From positions 496,001-560,000 of the forward strand of contig NZ_JANBBE010000002.1 in the NCBI RefSeq assembly GCF_024648825.1: a DNA stretch of 64,000 nt. The letters run 5' to 3'. The notes beneath the pieces were generated by a model. It searched no databases. It was not told the DNA's origin and saw nothing but the letters and a program-made list of their open reading frames with translations. Each line of letters begins with the position of its first letter. Position 1 is the stretch's first letter. Positions 8,567 through 17,668 of this stretch are shown here, one piece after another. This stretch comes from Lentzea californiensis. Its GTDB lineage: Bacteria > Actinomycetota > Actinomycetes > Mycobacteriales > Pseudonocardiaceae. The position numbers and the translations under genes are program-made.

Positions 8567-9861
8567 CTGACCAGCCCTGTCCGCTGCGCGAGCCACGGCA
8601 CCGAGTCGAAGAGGCCGGGCCGCCACACCGTCCAGTCGTGCCTTCCCGGCAGGTCCCTCCACTGCACGTCCATTCCGGCCTTGCGACAGGCCTCGAACAC
8701 CTCGACACCAGCAGGCCGGTAGAGGGCGTCCTCCGTGCCGGTCACGATGATTCCCGCGGTGTGCGGGAACTTCTTCCGGGCGAGGATGTCCATGGGGTTC
8801 ACGCGGGTGAACGCCGCTTCGTCGCCGTCGAACGCGGCCTTCACCGTGTCGGCGCGCGTGCCCAGCGTGGGTTCGCGCTGCCCCGTGAGGTCGACGAAGT
8901 TCCCGTACACCTCAGGCGCGCGCACTGCGAGCTGGAAGGAACACGTACCACCGTGCGAGAAGCCCGCGATCGCCCAGGCTTCACGGCGTTCGTCGACCGT
9001 GAGCCGTTCTTTGATCCACTTGGGCACGTCACGGGCGAGGAACGTCTCCGACTGGCCCAGCTTCGTGTCGAGGCACAGCGGGTTCGCCATCGGTTCGCCG
9101 ATCTGGTCGACGGACACGACGATCGGCGCGAGCCCGTCGTGCCGGCGCGCGTAGTCGTCGAGCGCTTCCATGACCCGGCCGCCGTCGAACCAGTCACGAG
9201 GACCACCGGGCTGACCCGCCATCAGCACGATCACGGGCAGCTTCGGCCGGGGAGTGGTGTTGTAGGCGGGCGGCAGGTAGACCCACGCCGGTCGTGACTT
9301 GAACGCACTGGGGACGTGGATCTCGGAGATGGTGCCCTTGTCCGGCAGGTCCGCCGGCCTCTTCCAGACGTCGGCGAGCTTCTTGCCGGAGGGCACGTCG
9401 ACCACGCCGCTGGGCGGAGGAGCGGCGTCGTTGATGTCGACCCTGTCGTTCTCGAAGATCTCCAGCACCGCACGTGACGTGGGGTACTGCCCGAAATGCG
9501 CGTTCGCCGCGACCACCGCGCTCGTGGCGACGCCCAGGGCCAGGAGCACGCCGAACACCCGGCCGTACCACCGGCCGGAGCGCAGCCTGGCGGCCGCCAG
9601 GGTCAGGGCGACGAGGACAGCGCCCAGCCAGACCATCAGCACGACAGGCATCGGCTCCGGCCACGGCTTCCACACGTGGTCGACGACGAGCGTCAACCCG
9701 GTCACCACGAGCGCGCACGCCAGCACCACGATCGGCAGGACCCGGGACCACCACGTCCGGTTCTTCCGGATTGCCAGGTACGTGAGAGCGAGTACGGCGG
9801 CGGCCGTGGCGAGCTTGGGGATCGGTCCGTTTATCAGGGACAGATCCAACGGGCTGAGCAT
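8563..9861 (-). CDS. Membrane-anchored alpha/beta-hydrolase (esterase D / mycolyltransferase-like)
   Basis: A 432-residue protein with about four N-terminal membrane segments (residues 10-130) and an extracellular esterase domain of the PF00756 type. The nucleophile elbow is GFSHGG, followed by AVRAPEVYGNFVDLTG, typical of esterase D/antigen-85-like hydrolases; the closing His is probably in the LPGRHDWTVW segment near residue 415. It is the first gene of a two-gene operon with the MprF-like protein, joined by an ATGA overlap. This suggests a shared envelope-lipid or cell-surface role. Two 11-bp-spaced CTTCAGGAAG repeats just upstream suggest response-regulator control. Confidence 0.85.
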   Translation of the reverse strand: MLSPLDLSLINGPIPKLATAAAVLALTYLAIRKNRTWWSRVLPIVVLACALVVTGLTLVVDHVWKPWPEPMPVVLMVWLGAVLVALTLAAARLRSGRWYGRVFGVLLALGVATSAVVAANAHFGQYPTSRAVLEIFENDRVDINDAAPPPSGVVDVPSGKKLADVWKRPADLPDKGTISEIHVPSAFKSRPAWVYLPPAYNTTPRPKLPVIVLMAGQPGGPRDWFDGGRVMEALDDYARRHDGLAPIVVSVDQIGEPMANPLCLDTKLGQSETFLARDVPKWIKERLTVDERREAWAIAGFSHGGTCSFQLAVRAPEVYGNFVDLTGQREPTLGTRADTVKAAFDGDEAAFTRVNPMDILARKKFPHTAGIIVTGTEDALYRPAGVEVFEACRKAGMDVQWRDLPGRHDWTVWRPGLFDSVPWLAQRTGLVR

Positions 9862-9871
9862 GCCGCCGATG

Positions 9872-9892
9872 CTTCAGGAAGTCTTCAGGAAG
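9872..9892 (-). promoter_or_regulatory. Tandem 10-bp repeats with 11-bp period upstream of the esterase operon
   Basis: CTTCAGGAAG occurs at 9872-9881 and again at 9883-9892, exactly one helical turn apart. A partial copy (CTTCAGAG, 9913-9920) and an inverted one (CCTGAAG, 9934-9940) follow. Each repeat is also nearly self-complementary. Direct repeats at 11-bp period are the usual binding pattern of OmpR-type response regulators. The site is 11-31 bp before the esterase start codon. Confidence 0.5.
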
Positions 9893-9952
9893 CACATCGG
9901 CGTTTCGTCTCGCTTCAGAGCTGTGAACATCAGCCTGAAGAATGACAACCGC

Positions 9953-10891
9953 TCAGCCGGTTGACGCGTCGCGCCAGGCGTTCGTCAGCACCCGCAGGGC
10001 GTCCGGGTGCTCGGCGATCTCCGCGGCACGGGACAAATCGGACTCCGCCATCCCCAGTTCCCGCAACGACGTCGCCGCGCCGAACCGAGTCGCCGTGTCG
10101 TGGACGCGAGTGGCCAGATCGGACGGTGCCGTGTGGGGGAGCAGTGCCGTGTGGGTGGCGGCGTGCGGCAGTCCGAACGTGCCGCCCAGAACGTGCGCGA
10201 GCTTGTGGTGCAGTCCCATGGGGACGGACGCGAGGCACGTGCCCGCGAGCCAGGCCGACGACAGCAGCTCGGTCCGCGCCTCCACAGTGGACGGATTTCC
10301 GCTCAAAGCGTGCAAAACGCCCTCGATCGCCTTGGTCGCGATGGCGTCGATCAGCGGGTTCTCGTTGCCTCGGGCGGCGACGGCGTGAGCAAGAGAGTTG
10401 AGCGCGCTCGTCACCGTGACGTCGAGCGGCAGGTCCAGCGTGAGGTCGACGTCGTAGATGACCGTGTTCGGCTGGATCGCCGGGTCGCGCCGCGTCTTCT
10501 TCAGCCCCGACGCGGTCTCGCCGAGCACTTGTGTGACCTCGGAGCCTGCGTAGGTCGTGGGGATGACGATCTGCGGTACACCCGCACGCACCGAGAGCGC
10601 CTTCGACAGCCCCGTGCTCGACCCGCCGCCGACCGACACGATGCAGTCCGCCCCGTGTTCACGCAACGACGCGAGCGCGCGCTCCGTGACCTCGACCGGC
10701 GTGTGCATGGCCGCACCGGTGAACCGGGTGACCAGCAGCGGGCCGAGTTCGGCAGCCACCTTGTCGCCACCGTGGCGGGCGATCAGCAGCACCCGCTGCG
10801 CGCTCAGCCGCTCGGCCTCGGCGCGCACGGAGAAGACGGTGCCGCGGCCGAAGACGACGCGGGTGCGGCCAGGTTCGAAGGTGAAGCTCAC
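9953..10891 (-). CDS. Maleylacetate reductase-type iron-containing alcohol dehydrogenase
   Basis: A 312-residue member of the Fe-ADH/dehydroquinate-synthase-like superfamily. Its motifs fit maleylacetate reductase, which converts maleylacetate to 3-oxoadipate in aromatic (chlorocatechol, resorcinol) degradation. Visible are the NAD-binding GGGSSTGLSKALSV, the PTTYAGSEVTQVLGET segment and the metal-region MGLHHKLAHVLGG. Length is a little short of the roughly 350 residues usual for the group. The GTG at 10891 is preferred because residues upstream of it (rich in Cys and His) do not fit the family. No hydroxyquinol dioxygenase lies beside it, so it may act alone or with distant genes. Confidence 0.82.
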   Translation of the reverse strand: MSFTFEPGRTRVVFGRGTVFSVRAEAERLSAQRVLLIARHGGDKVAAELGPLLVTRFTGAAMHTPVEVTERALASLREHGADCIVSVGGGSSTGLSKALSVRAGVPQIVIPTTYAGSEVTQVLGETASGLKKTRRDPAIQPNTVIYDVDLTLDLPLDVTVTSALNSLAHAVAARGNENPLIDAIATKAIEGVLHALSGNPSTVEARTELLSSAWLAGTCLASVPMGLHHKLAHVLGGTFGLPHAATHTALLPHTAPSDLATRVHDTATRFGAATSLRELGMAESDLSRAAEIAEHPDALRVLTNAWRDASTG

Positions 10892-10896
10892 GAGTG

Positions 10897-10972
10897 ACGA
10901 ATATTCGTGAGGGGAGTGCCGGGCGCAACAGCAGAGGGTCAAGCCTTTCGGCTCTGACGGGACGAGTTCGTC
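10897..10972. promoter_or_regulatory. Divergent control region with two related inverted repeats
   Basis: The 101-bp gap between the reductase and the S15 peptidase gene holds a perfect 12-bp palindrome, ACGAATATTCGT (10897-10908), five bases before the reductase GTG. It also holds a similar repeat, GACGAGTTCGTC (10961-10972; arms GACGA/TCGTC), 20 bp before the peptidase ATG. The shared ACGA/TCGT half-sites suggest one regulator acting on both genes. No regulator gene is adjacent. Confidence 0.45.
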
Positions 10973-10992
10973 ACTCCTTAGCGTAAATCTTT

Positions 10993-12843
10993 ATGAAGCG
11001 TGTTCGTGTTGTAGTGGCGTTAGCAGGAGCCCTGTCCCTGACGCCGATCCCTGCCACAGCGGCGACACCAGCGTTCAGCCTGTCCGGCGGCGTGACCGCG
11101 CCGATCCACTCGATGGCCGACGCGGTCCGCGAGACGGTCTACGTCGACTCCGGGCTCGACCTCGACGGCAACGGCACCCGTGACCGGGTGGCGGCCGACA
11201 TCATCAGGCCGTCCACGACCGGGCGCGTGCCCGTGATCATGGACGCCAGCCCCTACTACCAGAGCGCCGGGCGCGGCAACGAGAGCGAGGTCAAGACCTA
11301 CGACTCCGCCGGGGTGCCGGTCAAGTTCCCGCTCTTCTACGACAACTACTTCGTGCCGCGCGGCTACGCCGTCGTGCTGGTCGACTTCCTCGGCACGAAC
11401 CGGTCGCGCGGCTGCGTCGACGTCGGCGGTCAGTCGGAGATCGCCTCCGGCACGGCCGTGATCGACTGGCTGAACGGCCGGCGCACCGGCTATTCCACCC
11501 TGACCGGCGCCACCACGAAGACCGCGTCCTGGTCGACCGGCGCCGTCGGCATGATCGGCAAGTCGTGGGACGGCTCGATCGCGAACGGCGTCGCGTCGAC
11601 CGGCATCGACGGACTGAAGACCATCGTGCCGATCGCGGCCATCAGCTCCTGGTACGACTGGTTCCGCTCGGACGGCGTCGCGTACCCCGGCTACAGCTCG
11701 CCGACCGGCCTGGGCTCGCAGTTCGAGAACTCCAACGCGCGCTCACGGTGTGCTGCGGTGCGCACGCAGATGACGAACGGTTCTCCTGCCAACGGCGACT
11801 ACACGGCGATGTGGCAGACGCGTGACTTCGTGCGCAACGCGGCGAACGTGAAGGCGTCGATCTTCGCGATCCACGGGCTGAACGACCTCAACGTGAAGAC
11901 GTTGCAGTACGGCCAGTTCTGGGACGCGGTGCCCGCCTCGGTGCCGAAGAAGCTGTGGTTCTCGCAGACGGCGCACGTCGACCCGTTCGACTTCCGGCGC
12001 AGCGAGTGGGTCCCGACGCTGCACCGGTGGTTCGACCGCTGGTTGCTGAACGTGCAGAACGGCATCGAGAACGAACCGCAGGTGTCGGCGGAACGCGCGC
12101 CCGACCAGTGGGCGGACGACCAGACGTGGCCTCCTGCGGGCACCGTCAGCACCGTGTTGCGTCCCTCTTCTTCGGGACTCGGCACGACGCCCGGCACCGG
12201 TACGTCGGCGTTCACCGACAACGGCAGCGGCACGCCGGCGAACTGGCTCTCCGGCTCGAACACCGGGAGGACGATCTACTCGACGGCGCCGCTGACCTCC
12301 GACCTGCGCGTCGCGGGCACGTCCTCGATCACGGTGGGGGTGTCGTCCTCGACACCGACCGCGCACCTCACGGCGTACCTCGTCGACTACGGGCCGGCGA
12401 CGGTGCGGACCGGCGAAGGCATCCGGACCCTGACCACGGAGTCGTGCTGGGGAGAGAGCCGCACGGGCGATGACGCCTGTTATCGCAACACGGAGGCCAC
12501 GACGGGCAACGTCGACGCGCAGATCATCGCGCGTGGCTGGGCGGATCTCGCGAACTACTCGTCTCTCTCGACCCCGCGCACGATCACGCCGGGAACCAAG
12601 TACCGCATGACGTTCCGACTGTCCACAACGGACCATCTGATCAAGGCGGGACATCGTTTGGGCCTGGTCATCGGCGGCACCGACTCGACCGCCATCGTAC
12701 GGCCGAGTCAGCTGCCGAGGCTGACCGTCGACCTGGCGGACACGTCGGTGCGGATCCCGCTGAAGGGCTCGGTCCCGGCCGCCTCGTCCGCTCCGCTGGT
12801 CGCCGGCAGCGTTTCCGCTGGTACGAAGGGCGCGTTGGGCTAG
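10993..12843 (+). CDS. Secreted Xaa-Pro dipeptidyl-peptidase (S15 family)
   Basis: A 616-residue exported serine peptidase. A signal peptide (MKRVRVVVALAGALSL, cleavage probably after ATA near residue 23) precedes an alpha/beta-hydrolase domain of the PepX/CocE type. The catalytic Ser is in GKSWDG (Ser191), the Asp probably in HGLNDLN (Asp298), and the His in SQTAHVDPFD (His328). A C-terminal jelly-roll domain (about 350-600) completes the S15 layout. These enzymes release X-Pro dipeptides from secreted proteins and collagen-like peptides. No clear ribosome binding site precedes the ATG, so the mRNA may be leaderless. Confidence 0.9.
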   Translation: MKRVRVVVALAGALSLTPIPATAATPAFSLSGGVTAPIHSMADAVRETVYVDSGLDLDGNGTRDRVAADIIRPSTTGRVPVIMDASPYYQSAGRGNESEVKTYDSAGVPVKFPLFYDNYFVPRGYAVVLVDFLGTNRSRGCVDVGGQSEIASGTAVIDWLNGRRTGYSTLTGATTKTASWSTGAVGMIGKSWDGSIANGVASTGIDGLKTIVPIAAISSWYDWFRSDGVAYPGYSSPTGLGSQFENSNARSRCAAVRTQMTNGSPANGDYTAMWQTRDFVRNAANVKASIFAIHGLNDLNVKTLQYGQFWDAVPASVPKKLWFSQTAHVDPFDFRRSEWVPTLHRWFDRWLLNVQNGIENEPQVSAERAPDQWADDQTWPPAGTVSTVLRPSSSGLGTTPGTGTSAFTDNGSGTPANWLSGSNTGRTIYSTAPLTSDLRVAGTSSITVGVSSSTPTAHLTAYLVDYGPATVRTGEGIRTLTTESCWGESRTGDDACYRNTEATTGNVDAQIIARGWADLANYSSLSTPRTITPGTKYRMTFRLSTTDHLIKAGHRLGLVIGGTDSTAIVRPSQLPRLTVDLADTSVRIPLKGSVPAASSAPLVAGSVSAGTKGALG

Positions 12844-12882
12844 CGAACCGGACTGTCGGTGCTGCTCGCTAGCATCGGCGCC

Positions 12883-14880
12883 ATGGTTTCCACCGACGGT
12901 GTCGTTCTCGGAGACGCGCTGCAGGTCCTGCAGCGCGTCTTCGGGTATCCCGAGTTCCGCGGCGACCAGGCCGCCATCGTCGAGCACGTGATCGCGGGTG
13001 GCGACGCGCTCGTGCTCATGCCGACGGGTGGTGGCAAGTCACTCTGCTACCAGGTGCCGGCGCTGGTCCGGCCGGGCGTGGGCGTGGTGATCTCACCGCT
13101 CATCGCGTTGATGCAGGACCAGGTGGACGCGCTGCGAGCTCTCGGCGTGCGCGCGGGCTTCCTGAACTCGTCGCTGTCCTGGGACGAACGCCGGATGGTC
13201 GAGGCCGACTTCGTCAACGGCGAGATCGACCTGCTCTACCTGGCGCCGGAGCGGCTGACGTCCGAGGCGACGCTGCGCCTGCTGGAGCAGGGTGAGATCG
13301 CGCTGTTCGCGATCGACGAGGCGCATTGCGTCTCCCAGTGGGGCCACGACTTCCGGCCCGACTACCTCTCGCTCACGCACCTGCACGAGCGCTGGCCGAA
13401 GGTGCCGCGGATCGCGCTCACCGCCACGGCCACGGAGGCGACGCGCAAGGAGATCCTCACGCGCCTGGAGCTGAACGACGGGCGGCAGTTCGTCTCCAGC
13501 TTCGACCGGCCGAACATCCAGTACCGCATCGTCGGCAAGAAGGAGCCGAAGAAGCAGCTGCTGGACCTGTTGCGCGGTGAGCACCAGGGCGACGCGGGCA
13601 TCGTCTACTGCCTGTCCCGCGCGTCGGTGGAGAAGACGGCGGAGTTCCTGGTGGCGAACGGGATTCCCGCGCTGCCGTACCACGCGGGGCTCGACTCGTC
13701 GGTCCGCCAGCGCAACCAGGCCCGGTTCCTCCGGGAGGACGGCCTGGTCATGGTCGCCACCATCGCGTTCGGCATGGGCATCGACAAGCCGGACGTCCGC
13801 TTCGTCGCCCACCTCGACCTGCCGAAGTCGGTCGAGGGCTACTACCAGGAGACGGGCCGCGCCGGTCGCGACGGCCTGCCGTCCACCGCGTGGCTCGCCT
13901 ACGGCCTGCAGGACGTGGTGCAGCAGCGCAAGATGATCGAGTCGTCGGAAGGCGATCTGGCGTTCCGCCGGCGCTCACAGGCGCACCTCGACGCGATGCT
14001 CGCCCTCTGCGAGACGGTCACGTGCCGCCGGTCCAGGCTCCTGGAGTACTTCAACGAACCCGGTGGCGCCCCCTGCGGCAACTGCGACACCTGCCTGACC
14101 CCGCCCGAGTCGTGGGACGGCACGGTCGCCGCGCAGAAGGTCCTGTCCACGGTCTACCGGCTCCGCAAGGAGCGCAACCAGAAGTTCGGCGCCGGGCAGG
14201 CCATCGACATCCTGCTGGGCCGCAAGACCGCCAAGGTCATCCAGTTCGACCACGACCAGCTCAGCACCTTCGGCATCGGCGAGGACCTGAGCGAGGGCGA
14301 GTGGCGCGGTGTGGTCCGCCAGCTCCTCGCGCAGGGCCTGCTGGCCGTCGAGGGCGAGTACTCGACGCTCGTGCTCACCGAGGCGAGCACCGAGGTCCTC
14401 GGCCGCAAGCGCGAGGTCAAGATGCGCAAGGACCCGACGCCCGTCCGCTCGACGACGCGCACGGCGTCCTCCTCGTCCGGCGCGGCCAAGGTGAAGGTCG
14501 ACCTCCCGGCCGACGCGGGCCCGCTCTTCGAGGCGCTGCGCGAGTGGCGGGCAGGCCAGGCCCGCGAACAGGGCGTCCCGGCGTACGTGATCTTCCACGA
14601 CGCCACGCTGAAGTCCATCGCGGCGTCGCGCCCCGGCTCGCTCACCGCCCTGGGCGCGGTGAGCGGTGTCGGCCAGGCGAAGCTCACGAAGTACGGCGAG
14701 CAGATCCTGGAGGTGGTGGCAGCCGGTGGTCCCGCACCGGAAGCGGCCGCACCTGCCGCGGCCGCGGCGCCCAAGCCCAAGCCGAAGACCCCGAGTGCCG
14801 GCGGTGCCGCGTGGGGCTCGGGCGACGCCGTGGACGAGTGGCCGGAGCCTGAGGAGCCGGACGAGCCCATGGACTGGTGA
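12883..14880 (+). CDS. recQ: ATP-dependent DNA helicase RecQ
   Basis: A 665-residue RecQ helicase that unwinds DNA 3' to 5' in recombination and repair. Walker A is MPTGGGKS (Lys52), the DEAH box is at 145-148 inside the RecQ-specific FAIDEAHCVSQWGHDFRPDY, and helicase motif VI is QETGRAGRDG. The zinc site is complete (Cys381, 398, 401, 404), then a winged-helix RQC region and an HRDC domain (about 545-620). The tail is rich in Ala, Pro and Lys. I start at the ATG at 12883; a GTG at 12859 is possible but adds residues unlike the family. The stop is only 4 bp from the convergent gene's stop. Confidence 0.95.
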   Translation: MVSTDGVVLGDALQVLQRVFGYPEFRGDQAAIVEHVIAGGDALVLMPTGGGKSLCYQVPALVRPGVGVVISPLIALMQDQVDALRALGVRAGFLNSSLSWDERRMVEADFVNGEIDLLYLAPERLTSEATLRLLEQGEIALFAIDEAHCVSQWGHDFRPDYLSLTHLHERWPKVPRIALTATATEATRKEILTRLELNDGRQFVSSFDRPNIQYRIVGKKEPKKQLLDLLRGEHQGDAGIVYCLSRASVEKTAEFLVANGIPALPYHAGLDSSVRQRNQARFLREDGLVMVATIAFGMGIDKPDVRFVAHLDLPKSVEGYYQETGRAGRDGLPSTAWLAYGLQDVVQQRKMIESSEGDLAFRRRSQAHLDAMLALCETVTCRRSRLLEYFNEPGGAPCGNCDTCLTPPESWDGTVAAQKVLSTVYRLRKERNQKFGAGQAIDILLGRKTAKVIQFDHDQLSTFGIGEDLSEGEWRGVVRQLLAQGLLAVEGEYSTLVLTEASTEVLGRKREVKMRKDPTPVRSTTRTASSSSGAAKVKVDLPADAGPLFEALREWRAGQAREQGVPAYVIFHDATLKSIAASRPGSLTALGAVSGVGQAKLTKYGEQILEVVAAGGPAPEAAAPAAAAAPKPKPKTPSAGGAAWGSGDAVDEWPEPEEPDEPMDW

Positions 14881-14884
14881 CGGG

Positions 14885-15586
14885 TCAGGTCACCTTCTCG
14901 ATCTGAACCCGTTTGATCACGCTCTTCCCGGACTCCCCGACGAGTTCGAAAGCAGCGCTGTTCAGCACGACGCAGGCCGGCCCGACGCCGACGACGCGGA
15001 CGGTCGTCTGCTTTCCGTTGTCCAGATTGGTGACCCGCACGGCGGTTCCGACCGGGAGCTGTGACGAGAACGCCCCGGGCGCCCCGCCGACGGCCGACAA
15101 CCCGACGGTCGCGCCGTCGCAGACGACCTGCCCGACTGTTCCGGAAGCCCGCACCCGCGCCGTGGAGGTGCGGGTGGTGGGAGTCGGCGCCGGTGCGTTT
15201 CCGATGATCTCCACCCGAATTCTCCGGAGAACGCTTTCCGCTCCACCGGCCTCGGCGGACCCGAGTGAATCGAATGCCGCGGTGTTCAGCACCGCGCATC
15301 CGGTCGACGGCCCGGTGACCGAGACGGTGATCGCCCGCCCGTTGGCGGGATTCGTGACTCGCAACAGCGTGCCGATCGGGAACTTGTCCGACAGCACCGT
15401 CGCCGGCCCCTTGGCGTTCGTCGTCTTCACCTGCTGCCCACCGCACACCTCTTTGCCCGCCACCACCGGCTGCGACGAGGAGGCGCCAGATCCGGCGAGA
15501 GCGAAGGCCGTGCCCCCGATGGCCGCGACGACCGACAAGACTCCGCCGCCCACGATCCAGCCCTTCGACCAGCGCATGCACAACAC
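14885..15586 (-). CDS. Membrane-anchored protein with two degenerate RlpA-like (double-psi beta-barrel) domains
   Basis: A 233-residue protein with one N-terminal membrane helix or signal (about 11-31) and two repeats. Each repeat starts at a Cys, carries a FPIGTLLRVTNPANGR or LPVGTAVRVTNLDNGK strand, and ends in VLNTAAFDSLG or VLNSAAFELVG. This matches the RlpA/expansin barrel, whose members bind or cut peptidoglycan. The usual catalytic Asp (ID-L-S) is replaced by Leu-Asn in both, so a binding role is likelier. The Cys pairs (48/97 and 156/205) have identical 49-residue spacing and probably form disulfides. It follows the NACHT gene by 43 bp on the same strand. The GTG start has an AGAGAGG 4 bases upstream. 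Confidence 0.7.
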   Translation of the reverse strand: MLCMRWSKGWIVGGGVLSVVAAIGGTAFALAGSGASSSQPVVAGKEVCGGQQVKTTNAKGPATVLSDKFPIGTLLRVTNPANGRAITVSVTGPSTGCAVLNTAAFDSLGSAEAGGAESVLRRIRVEIIGNAPAPTPTTRTSTARVRASGTVGQVVCDGATVGLSAVGGAPGAFSSQLPVGTAVRVTNLDNGKQTTVRVVGVGPACVVLNSAAFELVGESGKSVIKRVQIEKVT

Positions 15587-15629
15587 CCGACCTCTCTGTC
15601 AGGCCGTACGGCCCGCAGATCGGGAAGGT

Positions 15630-17660
15630 TCAACGGCGCGTGGCCCGAACCAGCGCCGTCGGGTCGCACGACGCCAGGTGGTCGCGCAGCGCGACGTGGG
15701 TGAAGCGGTACTCTCCGTCGACGCGGGTGAGCAGCAGCCTGTCCTGTGCGAGGTGCAGCAAAGCCTTGCGGCGGAACGACAACTCGCCCAGCGACAGCGG
15801 CCGTGTGATGGCCTCGGCGGCGACTTCGGCGAGCGCGTCGAACGGCCAGACGTAGTCGCGGGCGGCGGTCGGGGTCACCAGCAGACCGAGTGCTACTCCC
15901 AGTGCTACTCCCCAGGACCCCAGCGCGCCGATCCCGCCCAGCAGACCGACCGTGCCGAGCACCGGAACGGCCGGCTGAACCCACCACGGGCGCCCTTGCC
16001 GCATGCGTTGTCGTTGCACCGGGACCACCGTGCCCCACACACGCCCCACGGCGGCGGCGAAAATCCCGCCCGCCACGCCTGCCGAGAAGCCGACCCCCAT
16101 GCCCGTTATCACCGTGTACGGACCGGTCCAGATCATCGAAACGCCCGGTGCGGCGGCGATCAGCAACGCCCACGGGACGGGCGCGTCACCCGGAATGAAG
16201 CCCAACGCCAAGAAGAACGACGCCACCACCACGAACACGTACGCCACGAGATACGGCCACGGCGTCCCGATTGCGCCCAGCCACAAACCGGCCAGACCGA
16301 CCAGCAATCCCGCGAACACTCCTGCGAGGAATCCCAGCGCGGCAGTCACGATGCCGTGCGCGCGTCCAGGCGGGTGGAAGACGCGGGGCTGTTTGTTCAC
16401 CAGCACGAGCAATGAAGAAGCGGCGACCACGAACACCAAAGCGGGCCACAACCCGAGGCGCAGTCCCGTCATGAACGACACGGCACACACACCGCCGGCA
16501 TAGGCCGCAGGCACCGCGCGCACGAACAGCAACCACAGCGGACGCGTCGGCAGCAGCGGGAGCCACGCACGGCGGTGAGGCAGGTGCACGGGTGCGCCGA
16601 GGTCCGGGCGCCCCAACCGCGCGAGGAACTTCAACGCGCGAATGGTGGGGCCCGCGCCGCGTTGGCCGGAAAGCCTTTCCACGACGAAGGACCCCACGAA
16701 GTCGTTGCCGATCGTGTCGACCTGCTTGTCCAGGTGCGTCAGCGCCAGCAGGTTCAACGCCAGTGGTGAGTCCAGCCGCTGCCAGATCTCCGGGGTCAGG
16801 GCCGATTCCAGGCTGTCGAGCCGAGGGCTGACCGAAGCGATGTACTCGAGCACCTGACCGCGGGTCAACGGCTCCACGAACACCGACGGCAGGTTGTCGA
16901 TCGGACCGGTCGAGGTCACGACGGAGGCGAACGGCGCGAGTTCGGACTCGCAGAGCGCGCGGTCCACGCGCGGCACTTCGTCCAGTCCGTCGATGAGCAC
17001 GGCGACCCGCTCGCGGCGCAACCAGATCGTGCCGGCCGAGCGGCTGATGCCGTAGCGGCGGTTCATCTCGCGCAACAACCATGCGGTGAACTCGGTCGGC
17101 TTGCGCGTGCCGTACGCCTGCCACGTCGCCAGGTCCACGACGACCGGGATAGGCGCCTGCGGGTCGTTGCGTGCCCGTTCGACCAGCGCCAGGCACAGTT
17201 CGCGCAACAACGTCGACCGGCCGCTCCCCACCGGGCCGACCAGGACCATGGAGTGGCCGAGGCGGTCGTAGACGGCCTCCACGTTGCGTGAGGAGATCTC
17301 TTCGCCGTCGACTCGCACGGAGATCGCGGGATTCTTCAGGACACCGAGCTTGATCTGCGTCTGCGCGGCCAACGAGGCGGCGAGCAGCGCTTTCACCCGT
17401 GACTCGACCCGCGCGAGGGCGGCGGTGCGATTGCTGGTCTCGTGGCCACGGCCGCGCTCCCAGACAGCGAGACCGATCGCGACGAGGACCATCACGCCGA
17501 CCGCGGGCCACAACCACCGGCCGAACTCGCCGATGAACCCCGGAACGGCCCCGCCGGTGCTCACGCTGATGGCCGCCGGGAGCAACAAAACGACGGTGAC
17601 CAGGCACAACGCGGCCAACGCAGTCAGCCGTGCAGCCCTCGTCACCCCGCTTGGATCCAC
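15630..17660 (-). CDS. Membrane NACHT-family NTPase
   Basis: A 676-residue protein. Two N-terminal membrane helices (about 11-65) are followed by a cytoplasmic NACHT module (about 110-330), then about ten hydrophobic segments and a short helical tail. Walker B is canonical for NACHT (VAVLIDGLDEVPR). Walker A reads GPVGSGRST, with Arg in place of the catalytic Lys (CGG codon), so nucleotide handling may be altered. Membrane NACHT ATPases are common in actinobacteria, some beside defence or signalling genes; function here is unknown. I choose the GTG at 17660 because GGAGG (17666-17670) sits 5 bases before it. A perfect 15-bp inverted repeat reaches into that ribosome binding site. Confidence 0.8.
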   Translation of the reverse strand: MDPSGVTRAARLTALAALCLVTVVLLLPAAISVSTGGAVPGFIGEFGRWLWPAVGVMVLVAIGLAVWERGRGHETSNRTAALARVESRVKALLAASLAAQTQIKLGVLKNPAISVRVDGEEISSRNVEAVYDRLGHSMVLVGPVGSGRSTLLRELCLALVERARNDPQAPIPVVVDLATWQAYGTRKPTEFTAWLLREMNRRYGISRSAGTIWLRRERVAVLIDGLDEVPRVDRALCESELAPFASVVTSTGPIDNLPSVFVEPLTRGQVLEYIASVSPRLDSLESALTPEIWQRLDSPLALNLLALTHLDKQVDTIGNDFVGSFVVERLSGQRGAGPTIRALKFLARLGRPDLGAPVHLPHRRAWLPLLPTRPLWLLFVRAVPAAYAGGVCAVSFMTGLRLGLWPALVFVVAASSLLVLVNKQPRVFHPPGRAHGIVTAALGFLAGVFAGLLVGLAGLWLGAIGTPWPYLVAYVFVVVASFFLALGFIPGDAPVPWALLIAAAPGVSMIWTGPYTVITGMGVGFSAGVAGGIFAAAVGRVWGTVVPVQRQRMRQGRPWWVQPAVPVLGTVGLLGGIGALGSWGVALGVALGLLVTPTAARDYVWPFDALAEVAAEAITRPLSLGELSFRRKALLHLAQDRLLLTRVDGEYRFTHVALRDHLASCDPTALVRATRR

Positions 17661-17668
17661 CTTCACCT

